The notes beneath the pieces are model-generated. The model worked only from the letters and a program-made list of their open reading frames with translations, searched no databases and was not told the DNA's origin. Shown here piece by piece: positions 39,701 through 51,028 of a stretch of 64,000 nt of DNA (positions within the stretch are counted from its first letter, which is position 1; each line of letters begins with the position of its first letter). This stretch comes from Prinia subflava (Eukaryota > Chordata > Aves > Passeriformes > Cisticolidae), in the NCBI RefSeq assembly GCF_021018805.1, contig NC_086283.1:11545162-11609161 (forward strand), written 5' to 3'. The position numbers and the translations under genes are program-made.

Positions 39701-42700
39701 GCGAAGCATTACCCACTGCTGAAGGCCCAGATCATTAAAAAGAGCATGTAAATCCTCTGAACCAGAAATAAAAAGTGCACAGATCTTCTTTGTGAAGTCT
39801 CAACTGCTGCTTTAAGTAAAACATGAATCGTTGGCATGTTTTCTTCCTGGCCCTTGAAAAAAACTAAACCAACATCTTTTCTCAGCTGCATGTTGCTCAA
39901 TTAAAAGGGAAGACTGGGCTATGACCCAAGAGCTGGAGCTGCTAAGAGCTCATACTCCTGCTTTTCTCTGTGGAGAACCTGTCTTCTTTCCACTCCCTGT
40001 AAGTAGCACCAGCCAGGCGAGGAATTGTTTGGGGATTGCCACCCAGGGTTTCTTAGTGTCAGGACAGCCCTTGGGTTAAGATGCTTCAAGTCACCTTTGT
40101 TTCTGCTCTTAAACTTCATCCTCTGTGAGTTCAGAAATTATGATGCCCATTGTTAAATGTAAATGTATTTATAGGGAGGTTTTCTTTGGAGTCCTGCTAT
40201 ACTGGACCTTATTGCTCTTGTTCCAGGAAAAAGGAAAAAAGAATGTTGCAACTGTAGGCACATATTGTTGTATATGGAAGAGAGCAATGCATTTTGGAGC
40301 AATTTGTACATATTTGCAAAAACTGCTGTCAACCAGAAAATAGCCTTCATTAAGAAACAAAGGGGGAGGTGTTTTTCTTTTATCTCTGACTGGTTTATAG
40401 CCTGAGAACAAGCAATCCGATGCTGTTCTAAGGTATTAAACGGCAGTAGTTCAAGGGTGATGTAAAGCAATCAGCTGCTGAGACTGGCCAGGGGAGGCAA
40501 TAGCAGAGGGGCTATTTTACCTTCTTCAAGAGGACAAACCCACCAGGGACCAGGGCACACGGTTTGTTTTCCACCAGCATCCAAGAATTCTGCCTTGAAA
40601 TCTCCCCTGCATCTTATGCAACTTGGTCCTTCTGTTGTTAATGGGAAAAGAATAAAACTGCCTTGTTTTCACTGAAAGAAAACAAAACCCAGACATAATG
40701 GATGTTCTAATTCCAGTTCAAAGTAAAATCCCTCTGAAGACAGTCCTTTGTAATTTTTGTGTAAGTCAGTCAGTTAAAAAATACTAGAGGAGCTGAGATT
40801 TTAGCTTAACTTAATACCATTACATGGTAATTAGATAACGTAGGTAGGTGATGCAAATCAGTGCAGACTTGACATGGGTTTTAAAGCAATCTTGACTTTA
40901 TTAAGCTGTTGCCTTTACCTGTGTTAATTTGAGTTCAGAATGTATCTGTTTCCTAAAGAGGAAGTTATAAAGAGACCAAAAATAGCTGGAAGCCTTTAAT
41001 TTAAATATTTAAGCTAATATTTGTGGAAGATAGTTTGTGATCTTCACACAGTTATTTCATATTGCCAGCCAGCCTCAATTTACATAAAAGCAGTATATTG
41101 AGACAAAACCTGGTGTAGGCAGTCACAGTGTGAAAGATTACTGGGTGTAAAAGCTGTTTACTCTTTTAAACTATCTCTGGATATCTATCTGTCTATCTGT
41201 CTTTTGTTCAGATTACAGGTACTCTATATAGAGAATAAGCTATAGGCAAGGTGTGCCATTCAGCAATCATCTCAGTCCCATTATGGTGCACAGAATACAT
41301 TTTTCTCAGCAAGAACTTTAATATTTGAAGCCGTTCTTCTTGTGCATAGCCTATTTATTCATTTTAAACATCAAATTCTATAGCTTAAGTACTCTGATAT
41401 ATTCGAGTGGAATAACTCTCTGACTGTGAGGAATCCATCTCTGCAAGAGGGTAAATAAATTTAAATTCCTGCATAGCACTGATGGGTTTTTTTTACCTTT
41501 GTAAAAAATTTACTTCACCAATGAAGCAAACAGACACAGGTTGTTTATAGCACCTGTGATGAGCAATTAAATAAATTGGATGGGTCATTACAGGCTATCC
41601 ATAAGTAAAAGGATCATAATTCTTGGCTTTGGTAGCTTATATTTTGCCATTGAAGGTAAAAGGACAAAGGACTGCATAAAAAGAAACAAATCTGTTTCCC
41701 TTTTATAAAATGTGTTTACAATCATGCCACTTTGACTTATGGTCTTGGCCACTTTCATGAGGCAAAAACTATGCTACTGTTTTAAGTGGTTTTTTGGTGA
41801 GGCTTTTTTTGAAATCTTAATCCTCTTAAATGAGGAATATGAGGAATATAACTTCATCCTATAGCAGCATATGCTCCATGGGTGTGCAGAGAAAACCCTC
41901 TACCCCAGAGCTGTTTTGCTGCTGGCTCCCCAAAGCCTCTTCTACATCAATCAGAAACACTGTCCCTGCCCTCTGTGTCCCCACCAAGCAGTGGGAAGGG
42001 AGATTTGAGGTCTCATTCACTCGAGGGAACCTGTGTAAGCAGGGAGAGAACCAACAGCAGAAAATATCAGGTTTGTGAGAATGGTCTGAGAACTGACTTT
42101 CTGAAATTGAATGTGTGTAAAGGGTTGCAAGTCACCTTTGTGAAAATGGGCTGTATTTCCATACTTATTGGCAGTGATATACCTGCCATCTATATGCAGG
42201 TATTACTGCAATGTCTTTTTCCAGACCAGTAGGTCATAAAGTTCCATCTCCTTGAGAAATGTGTTCTTTGGCGTATGTGATTACTAATTAATGAAATACC
42301 TCGGGCAAATGAAAGCACAAAAGCACAGAAACTGTTTGAACTACTTACAGAGAAAATAAACAAAGTATCCATGCAGTTTCTTAGAGGTTGTAAGTGCAGT
42401 TTAGTCTTGTGACTAAACAGTTTCTGTTTACTGTTCTGCCAGAGGGTTCAAACACATACCAATGTAGCACTTTCATGAAAATTGCTCTATCAAAGTACTG
42501 AGGGGTATTTTCACAGGTCTTGGATATTAATATCAAATGCCAAACAGTTATGATAGCCAAAGTATATCAAAACAATTTCTTGGCAGGGTGATGCCCAGTG
42601 AGACGTAGGTATTAACTCTGTGACCTAGACTGACTCCAGGTTGAATAATTGCATTTGATTAATTGATAAAATTTTCTGTTTTGTGATGTTTGTGCTGATC

Positions 42701-43512
42701 ATTTACTGTCTTGTGCTATCTTACATGGTCATAGAACATTGGGACATTTTTTTTTCCCTAGAAAGAAATGAGTCTGATCAGCAAATCTGTTTCTTTTAAA
42801 ATCATTGAGAAATTTGCCAATTACTTCAGTGGATGCAATATGGAACCCAAGAGTTATAATTGCAGTTATCAGTAATCTGCCATAATATCTACAATTGCAT
42901 CACATTTGCATGAATTTAAAACCCTAACATTTGTGCCTCTGAAGACCAGATAATCTACCTCAGAGTTTGTATAGCCAGCTCAGTTAAGCACTTGGGAACC
43001 ATGTGTATGAAGTGTGTTTGATTGTGTTTCTAGAATACAGTTACAGTAAAAGACTATGCATATAAGGCATAAATCCCTCTTCATATTTTCTTTTCGCTAT
43101 GGGGGGTAGTAACTTGCATTTTGATATACACCATGAGCTAGTGCTTCTACCTATGCTTTTTAGCAGTAGGCAGACTGAGAAAGGTTCCTTCCACCCTCTG
43201 CCTTTCTCTGCCCATTAATCCCTCATAATGTGCGAATAAAGAAATAAGTAAAGTTCTGGTTCCCCCCTACCCCTTTTCAGAGCCCAAGTTGTTGTATAAG
43301 TCCCAGAAATATATTTATTTTATTGAAATTAGTGATTGAAGCTGTGATAGTAAGTAGACAAAAATTGTGACTTACGGACAGCTTCTTAATTTACTGGACT
43401 GGGACATAACTGCAGACTAGCTATGAGAAGTGTCATGAGTGTTCTTTGTTGCTATCCTCCATCCTGAACTGGACAGAAAACTACTAGGGCAAAAGAATGT
43501 CTTAGACTGGTT

Positions 43513-43870
43513 GTCATGCTTTAGGTCCAGCTGCTGACTCAGCCGTACACAGCCACTCACTCATGCCCCTGGTGGGATGGGGCTGAGAATCCAGCAGGTA
43601 AAAGTGAGGGAACTCATGGGTTGAGATAAAGGCAGTTTAATAGGAAAACCAGAAACTGCACAAGCAAAGCAAAAAAAGAATTTATTCAATGCTTGGTAGG
43701 CAGACGGGTGTTCCCAGGAAAGCATGGCTCCATCACAGGTGATTGGCAGGAGAAATACCACCACTCTGAACATCTTCCTTATTCTTCTCTCAGCTTTATA
43801 TGCTGAGCATGTCATTGTATGGTCAGGAGTATCCGTGTGGTCAGCTCTTTGTGGATTTATAGAAGGAACC
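43513..43870 (-). mobile_element. Avian endogenous retrovirus LTR fragment, minus strand
   Basis: In minus orientation the segment ends at 43513 with GGACCTAAAGCATGACA, resembling the GGGTTAAACCA(C/T)GACA terminus of a common avian LTR family. Before it come the typical blocks CTCAACCCATGAGTTCCCTC, CTCAGCCCCATCCCACCAGG and GAGTGAGTGGCTGTGTACGG. An AATAAA signal lies at 43681-43686 on the minus strand. The far end is degraded but keeps a TATATG...GAGCATGTCATTGTATGGT block like the LTR promoter region. The right edge is approximate. No internal retroviral sequence is present. Confidence 0.65.
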
Positions 43871-44429
43871 TGTCAAGCATTCTAGTTGCCAATATTGTAG
43901 TTATTTCCCTTCGGCTCTGTTTGTTATTGCATTGCTTGAAATAGGAGGATCTTGACTTCTTGTGGGTTGTTCTACGATCTAAGTGATTATTATGTAATTC
44001 TGGAAATGTGCAGCTTACTCAAGTGTTCAAAAAAACCCACATTAATGCTGTGTATCTTCACCTATATGGCTTAGCTGTGTAAAGAACTAGACTGGAAAAT
44101 TCAATATATTTCTAAAGCAGAAGGTAAGGTAGAGGATTTACTCTCAGTGAGATGACATTTTGTTACTTAGCACAGTGACAAAGTAGAATTGGCCAGTACC
44201 AGGTAGGTTATATGATGCATAAAGTATTACTAATCTTTAGTTTGTCTTGTCCTAAGTATATCTGGGCAAAATACAGGGACTCATTTTATAAACTTCTAGT
44301 TTTGCTCTCAGAGATTGTGCACTCACCCATAATCTAGCAATTTGATAAACAGTTGCCTGAATAAGAGGTACAGCACATCACATGGTCTGGAAATTTTGAT
44401 GTGCTGAGACATGGGTTTTTCAGCTTTTT

Positions 44430-44650
44430 TTTCTCCTGTTTTTTTTGTTTGTTTGTGGGGTTTTTTTGTGGTTTTTGTTGTTGTTGTTGTTGTTGTTGTT
44501 GTTTTTGTTTGTTTGTTTTTGTTTTTTGTTTTTGTTTTTTTGTTTGTTTGTGGGTTTTTTGTGGGTTTTTTTGTGTGTGTGTTTTGTTTTGTTTTTTGGG
44601 GTTTTTTTGTTTGTTTGTTTGTTTTTTGTTTTGTTTTGTTTTTTCTTTCC
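44430..44650. repeat. T/G-rich low-complexity tract (GTT/GTTT repeats)
   Basis: About 220 bp consist almost only of T and G on the + strand, with a pure GTT core near 44478-44502 flanked by irregular TTTG/GTTT units. Open frames through it encode only Phe/Val/Cys/Leu runs on + or Lys/Asn/Thr runs on -, and are not genes. Confidence 0.95.
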
Positions 44651-47600
44651 AATTCTAGCTAATGTTCTTTGGTGTAGAGGCAGAAGCAGGTCCAACAGAG
44701 ATAAGATGATATTCTCCGTTTGAAGTCATCATGCAAGGGTTTTGGTGCCCACATGAGACAGATAAGCAATACACTCTTGAGTGAAAGCAGACAGAGCGTG
44801 CCAGCTCCTCTATGAAATCTGATTTACAGCAGTGTGTCAGCTGGTAACAAGGCAGTTGCTATCTGAGATATCTCAGCAAAATGCAGTTTTTGCAATATAG
44901 CCTCTGTTTGGGGTGATGTTGGAGTGTGCTAGCAGAAGGAATAAGATTGCAAGTTGGTACAATAAGGGAAATGTGTCTCCTTGTGCTTGTCCCAGGGCCA
45001 GAGGGTGAGTGCATTTCAGCTGGTGAGGGTTTTCTCCTGAATCAGTGTGGCTGTTTGTGCAATATGGTACCACAGTGGGTTGTGCTGGGAAGCAGTGGTG
45101 GAATCAAATCTCCAAGTTCTGGCCATGGATCCTTATATCGCATATGATCTTGTGGCACTACCAACTAGTTTGATATGTTTTGAACTCTAGGAAAAGTAGT
45201 TTACCTTAGAGATCAAGACACAGTGGTGTTTTTTGCTTGTAAACAGAATGAGCTAGTATTTATTTGCTATGGAAGGAAGAAGTACGTCTCGTTGGTCATG
45301 GCACAGCTGTTGTTATTACTTAAAGACCAAATTACTTTGAATAACCTGAAACCTGTCAGTACTTCACAGCTGTCCCAGAAGGGACTTAACCAGGAGTAGC
45401 TTGTTATTTTGAATTAGAAAACATCTCAGGAGGTCAGAGATGAAAAGCTCTGCTGGTGCATTTAAAGGGAGCAGCTACTTGTCATATAGTTTTGTATCAT
45501 CCACAGACAATCAGAAAACAGCATTTGTGTCCTGAATGTTAAGGCTATTTCATAATCATTATTAACCAGTATGATCATTATGAGTATGCTTGTTTTGGCC
45601 CTTGGGTAACAAAGTTCACTGCTCCATCAAACTCTGTCACGATCAGCCTTATTAAAAAAACATAATATTGTAACCTTCAAAAGCTCCCTGGGCTAGTGCA
45701 ATAAAAACTGTGGGAATGAACTGAAGTAATCTTTAGGCTAACAGCAGTTGCACTGGGAAAATATAACAATTTTTATGGATGTAATGTACATGCTCCCTCC
45801 CCACCTTCTTCATGCTCTTCTCACCAGGACGAAAGCTATCCCTCAGACCCCTTTTGGAGCCAAATTAGCTCATCAAAGCAGAATAAGTTTATAACACAGT
45901 CTTCACTGCATATCAAATGCCCATGCACTGCTTTGATTTCCATTCTTTAGAGTGCTGTTGCTATATTTTATTTCAAGGAGAAAGCTATTAAGTATTTCCC
46001 CACAAAGAAGCTGATTATTCAATGGCTAAAGATGTCAAGGATAATGAAATGGAAAGGGAGCTGGGCTGTGATAGTCTCTAGCAGGAACATGCATCTCATT
46101 AGAAGGCATTCCCACCAGAGAAGTCTGTGGTGTTACATGCCTTGATTCCTTTCTGCTGCTAGGTTGTTGCCCAAGTTTGGAATACGGACAGCAGGCAGCC
46201 GCAGTGACAGTGCACAACTGTGTGCAAACAGTAATTAATCGTTGGCTTCCTGAATGGAGCCTCTGTGAGGCTGGAGGCAAATCAAAGGGCTGGCCTGGTT
46301 TCCAGCGCTTGAGGAACATGCCATGCTGTACAATTGGGAACATTCACGTTATGAATATCCCCTTGTAAGCCGTGTGGCAGGAGGCTGAGGGTTAGCTGGC
46401 CTTCACAGGCTCAAGTCTGTGCTCAGCAGAGGGACCTGCCCTTTGGTGTTTGGTGATGGGGACAAACTGTGCAAGGTCTGATCCAAGGATAATTCAGTTG
46501 GGTTTCTTAGCAATTTTGGAAAGAAAAAGAAAACCAATCTTACTACACAAAAGATTTGTACGTGAATTTATATATTCAAGGCTGTTTGCAAGCGTGAATT
46601 TTTGAAATGGCAGTGGTGTTCTCTACAGGCAGACATGCATTAGAAATTTGTTGATATTTGGGCATCATCAGCAAAGATTAAATATACTGAGAAAAGATGT
46701 AAACACTTTCACCCACCCTCCACCCAGTAATTACGAACCTTTTGACTAGGGAGTGCATTTGAAGCAGCGAAGGGGGTTGTGTCAGTGTGAAGCACAGTGG
46801 TTGTCATTGGAGGCTCAACACATTTTGCCAGCAATCCTCACGGTAGTGTCTGAGACACCGCAAAATTTCCCTGCACTTAAAAGAAGCAAAACAGCTTCCC
46901 CAGAGAGAGCAGTGTGTGGGAAGTGTGGGCCAATCTCAGTCTGCTTGGACGGATGGCAAGTGGGTCACTGTCCTCGTGGGTGCAACTGTGGGTTTGGGGG
47001 AGGGTTGTGCTGAGATAGGTTATAGGGGGCAGGGCCAGAGAGACTGTCAGGCACTGAATTGTGCTTCATTGTGTTATGAAATCCCTTAAAAAATATCCCA
47101 ATATCTGCAGCATATATGACAGTAGAGGTGCCCATCTTGCCTCTTGTAATAACCATACTGCAGCACATGTGCTCTTCATTACAAAGTATCAGGACATTTT
47201 CTGCCATCCTAAAATCCATTTTCCTGGGCAGCTCAGTGTCACAGTGAACAGGACTTCTCCCTGTGCTGTGTCTATCTAGCAAAAAGAGATTAAGTACAAA
47301 AGGGCTCAGGAAGTCGTATAAATTGAATGATTATGTGGTTTTATGATATGTCAAAATAAAACTGGTCTGCAGTGTTCCTTGATGGAAATTTTCCTGGAGA
47401 TGTGGCACAATCTATACTAGCTGAGGTACTGTTCCTCCAATTTGCCTAAGATACATGATGTATGTAATAAAAGTCAAAATCTCAGCAATTAGTTTTTCAG
47501 TCACCCACATCTCTCATTATGCAGATAAAGTGGGAGTTTCTTTCCCTTCCCACCCTTATGACAGTCTGTGATGTGGAGCAGATATTTGTAGAGAGCTGTA

Positions 47601-47698
47601 AGGTCTCCCAGCAAACTGGCAAGCAGATTTCTGCAACTGTGCTCACCTTGTGTCCATCAGCACGCCCAGCGCTGACCAGTGTTCCTTGCACCCCGCAG

Positions 47699-47842
47699 GT
47701 CTGATTGTCCGGGAGGTCAGCATCGAGATCTCCCGCCAGCAGGTGGAGGAGCTCTTCGGGCCGGAGGATTACTGGTGCCAGTGCGTGGCCTGGAGCTCCG
47801 CGGGCACCACCAAGAGCCGGAAAGCCTACGTCCGCATCGCAT
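47699..47842 (+). CDS. UNC5C: UNC5C netrin receptor, exon for second half of Ig1
   Basis: This 144 bp exon completes the first Ig domain, part of the ligand-binding region of UNC5 receptors. It starts with the last two bases of the split Gly codon and reads [20 protein letters not shown], followed by the Ig F-strand motif [20 protein letters not shown] and then YVRIA. It ends on the first base of a Tyr codon before GTGAGT. The WCQC pair supplies the canonical Ig Cys and a second Cys, which in UNC5 proteins partners the extra Cys of the previous exon; that pairing is family knowledge. Like the previous exon it is symmetric in phase 1. It is strikingly CpG-dense, with about a dozen CpG in 144 bp, against three in each of the other two exons and very few in the flanking introns. 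The acceptor tract is short and interrupted by purines. Confidence 0.97.
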
Positions 47843-48149
47843 GTGAGTGCTTGGGTCTGCAGCTCGGGGGGATGGTGTTTAGGTGGGGGAACTGCCATCT
47901 CTGCCCCTTCAGGGAGAGGTGCAGTTTCCAACCACTTACGCTCTATATTTTGTTGCAGTTACCGATGCATATAGAAACTGAGGCCTTCAGTTTCTGTTTA
48001 TTCTCTTCTTAAGAGTTCACTCACCTGTGTGTCACATCAAAACCAGCAGTTATTGAGTACACCAGTTTTATGTCCCAATGAAAGTGCCTGAAGCTAACAA
48101 GTAGGAACCTTAACAAAGCAAGCTATGGAAAGAAGCGATAGCTGTTCTT

Positions 48150-48792
48150 TTCACAGAGTGGCTGAGTGTGGGAAGCAACTTGAGAGGTCATCTGATCCAA
48201 CTCTTGGCTCAAGCTGGGCCACATAGAGACAATTACCCATGACCATCTCCAAATTCCTTTTGAGTATCTCCAAGAAAGGAGACCCCACCACCTCTCTAGG
48301 CAACCTATGCCACTACTCTCACAAAGAGAAAGTGTTGCCTGACGTTCAGGGTGTACTTTGTGTTTCAGCTTCTTTCCGTTGCCACTCAAAAGAGCCTGGC
48401 TATGTCTTTGTAGCACTCTCCCATCTGGTGTTTATATACATGGATGGGATCCCTCTGAGCCTTCTCCCTTCCAGGATGAACAGTCCCGGCTCTCTTGGCC
48501 TTTCTTGGTAGAAGAGATGTTGCTGCCATCTTTGTGGCTCTTTGCTGGACTGCCTCCAGTATGTTCATGTGTCTCTTGTACTGAGCCCAGAACTGGTCCC
48601 AACATTCCAGGTGTGACCTCACAAGGGCTGAATTGAGGGACAGGATCAGCTCCTTCATCTGTTGTCAATAATTTTTTTTTCTCTTACACAGCCCAGGACA
48701 TCTTAGCCTTATTTGCTAACACTTGCTAAATGTCTGACTTACTGTCAGCTTGATGTCCACCAGAACACCCAGGCTCTTTTCTGTAAAGCTGA
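48150..48792 (-). mobile_element. CR1 LINE fragment with reverse-transcriptase C-terminus remnant, minus strand
   Basis: Read on the minus strand, 48386-48658 translates to a decayed version of the CR1 ORF2 C-terminus. ALVRSHLECWDQFWAQYKR resembles the family's LVRPHLEYCVQFWAPQYKK, then come EAVQQRATKM and the KAQRDPIHVYKHQMG block like the family's LRGDLI..YKYLKGG. On + the DNA keeps CR1 hallmarks such as GGTGTGACCTCACAAGGGCTGA, TTTGTGGCTCTTTGCTGGAC and GATGTCCACCAGAACACCCAGG. The 3' end is at about 48150, and the copy is 5'-truncated near 48792. Frameshifts and divergence show that it is long dead. Confidence 0.92.
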
Positions 48793-50958
48793 AAATATAT
48801 ATCACCACAGTCAGATAATAGAGCTGCTGTTCCTTAGCAAAGAAAAAAGTGTGTTTTTAGCATATCATATGATCAGACTGGTAATATGATATGAGTTTGA
48901 AAATGGTCATGTTAACCCTAGTATTTCATCATTGTTATTCATGGCTACTAGCCTCAGTATTTATTTGGAACCATTCCCAGCTTAGACCCCAAGAACACAG
49001 GGCAACCAGTTCCCTGAAAACAGATCTTCATTTGACTGTACAAATATTTAATGTTCATTAATTTTCAAAGAGGTGCTTTTCTTTGTAATAGAGTAGTCAC
49101 ACTAGGGACTCCTATTTCTCTTTCACATGATGAAATACTGTTCTGTATAATAGGAACAAAATATATCATCTAGAATTGCCTTTCTTCCACTGCTTTCACC
49201 TCAGCAAAAACACATTTTGTGAGAAAAGGTCATTGGAAGCTGGATTTGCAGCATACTTATATTTCCTGCACTGTGCCTAAGAATTTATAATGGGATAAGA
49301 GAATTCTTCCAGCAAAATAAACCTTTTCATAGACACATTAGAGGAAGGACTCTCTGTCATTATAACTCTTCATTAAGGGCTTAATTCTCCTTCTGTTCCT
49401 GAGGAACTACTACTTGGTTAAATCCTCAAAGTGGAGGATTTCTTCTGTATAAACATCCAGATACAAATCTCAGAGGTGCTATCCAAACACCCATTTTTGA
49501 ATGCTTTTATTCCAAGTAAAAAAGGAAATAGGGACCTGTACTTCTAAGTATAGGCCTGTCCCCAGAGAGTAATTTCCTCAGGGCTAAGGGGAATTCAAAT
49601 TATTGTACAAGAGAGTCTTCCTGCAAAAGCAGAAGTGTGCATATTGCTTTCCCGTGGCAGGAAGCTTTTCAAAACTTTGAGGATTTTCCTATTTTGTACT
49701 GAAACAAAAGAGAATGATTTCGATTCTTTTCTTCAAAGCAGTCAGCACTTCAGAGAGGCTTAGCAATGTTTGAACAGGTTTCTTAGATTATGACTCTGCA
49801 GTTAACTCATTCCATAGGTTCTCATGTCCTGCCAGGTAGTCCTTGACAGATGACCATTAAATTAACACAACTTGGAAGTATTTTATATATACTTAATAAT
49901 TGTATTTCACTTGATATGTAAGTAACTTTTGTGTCCTGGCATAACTGTGCATCTAATTTCTAAATAACACAATCATTATGTGTCAATACAAGTTATTTTA
50001 TATCAAGTGACATTTCTTCCAGGTGTCCACATTTCTACTGAAGGTGCTCATAATACAGAGTTTGCTTATTTTTTCTTACTATATTTTGAAAAGAGGGGAA
50101 CAATCAGTTCAGTGATTTTTCCAGAGTCTCAGTGGCTTTTTTTTTTCCAGAAAAGTCTAATTAAATAAACACCAGGGAGATTTGGATGCCTGTAACTCAA
50201 ATGTGGCTTTGTATTTTACTGAAGTTTTTTTAACCTCTTGTCCCTGAATTTGGAGTTCCTGGACAACTGTGACACAGGCAAGTCATTCAGACTCCTTGGG
50301 ATTAAGAGTTGAAGTATGAGTCCAATCTTCAGATTTTAAACCAGCAGCAAAAACACATTCTCTGCGAAATTGTCCATGCACAGATTTCTATAAATTTGTC
50401 AGGTAACTCCGACCTACTTTTTTGGAAACTCAGGAAGATGATATGGGGAATATGCCTTACTTTCTAATGTCATTTGGTCTGTGACACCACTGTTTTAAAG
50501 TCAGCGTTTTAAACTCAGTTACACCAACGCTCATCTGTATTCACAACTTTGACCTCTTTAAAACTGGTGAATCTGCACTGGCAATATAATAGTTGTGTCA
50601 TAATAAACTTTCAACACACCTGGTTAAGTATTCTGATGGTTACACAATGTGCCATGAGGCTGGGATACAATGTAGGTTCTATGCAGTATTTATTAATCCA
50701 AGAAATCAAGGATGTCCAAATTTATGGGACAGAAGAGTCCATCTTTCCACATCAGTCTGTAGTTATATTTGTCACCACTGCAGGCTTCACTTTTAATTGG
50801 CACAAGAGTGAGCACTGACACCTTTAGGAAAGGTGAGGGGCAATGGAGCATGTAAACTGCCTAAGTGGAATTATTTATCTTAATACCCGAACCTGGTGAT
50901 TTTATCTTGACAGATACAACTGTAGCATAGTTAGCCATATCTAGCACATTAGGAAAAG

Positions 50959-51028
50959 CTTTTCTTCTCTCTCTCTCTCCCTCCATCTCTCTCTCCTCCT
51001 CTCTTTCTCCCTCTTTCTCCCTCTCCCT
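50959..51028. repeat. Polypyrimidine tract (CT/CCT-rich)
   Basis: Seventy bases are pyrimidine on the + strand except for a single A at 50985, with a looser pyrimidine-rich extension to about 51075. Part is a CT dinucleotide run and part has CTTTCTCCCT units. It is far from a splice acceptor, so it is not serving a mapped exon. Confidence 0.92.

Larger units (their letters stand above)
29783..47698 (+). other. UNC5C: UNC5C intron interrupting the Ig1 coding sequence
   Basis: This 17.9 kb intron is bounded by a GTGAGT donor at 29783 and a CCCCGCAG acceptor ending at 47698. It is a phase 1 intron that splits a Gly codon in the middle of the Ig1 domain. It holds a plus-strand CR1 tail (33.3-33.5 kb), an ancient MIR-like segment (36.6-36.7 kb), a T/G-rich low-complexity block (44.4-44.65 kb) and a minus-strand LTR fragment (43.5-43.9 kb). 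I see no additional exon. The remaining stretches, about 29.9-33.3, 33.6-36.6, 36.8-43.5 and 44.7-47.6 kb, contain only short chance open frames and short poly-A or poly-T runs. Confidence 0.85.

Noticed and set aside
44323..44723. Several overlapping open frames on both strands
   Set aside because: They arise from the T/G low-complexity tract and encode only homopolymer-like runs.
47497..47931. 144-codon minus-strand open frame
   Set aside because: It is the antisense shadow of the GC-rich UNC5C exon at 47699-47842 plus flanking intron.
50240..50320. Possible third plus-strand MIR core (GACACAGGCAAGTCATTCAGACTC)
   Set aside because: Only one short block resembles the consensus and neighbouring blocks are missing, so it is too weak to list.
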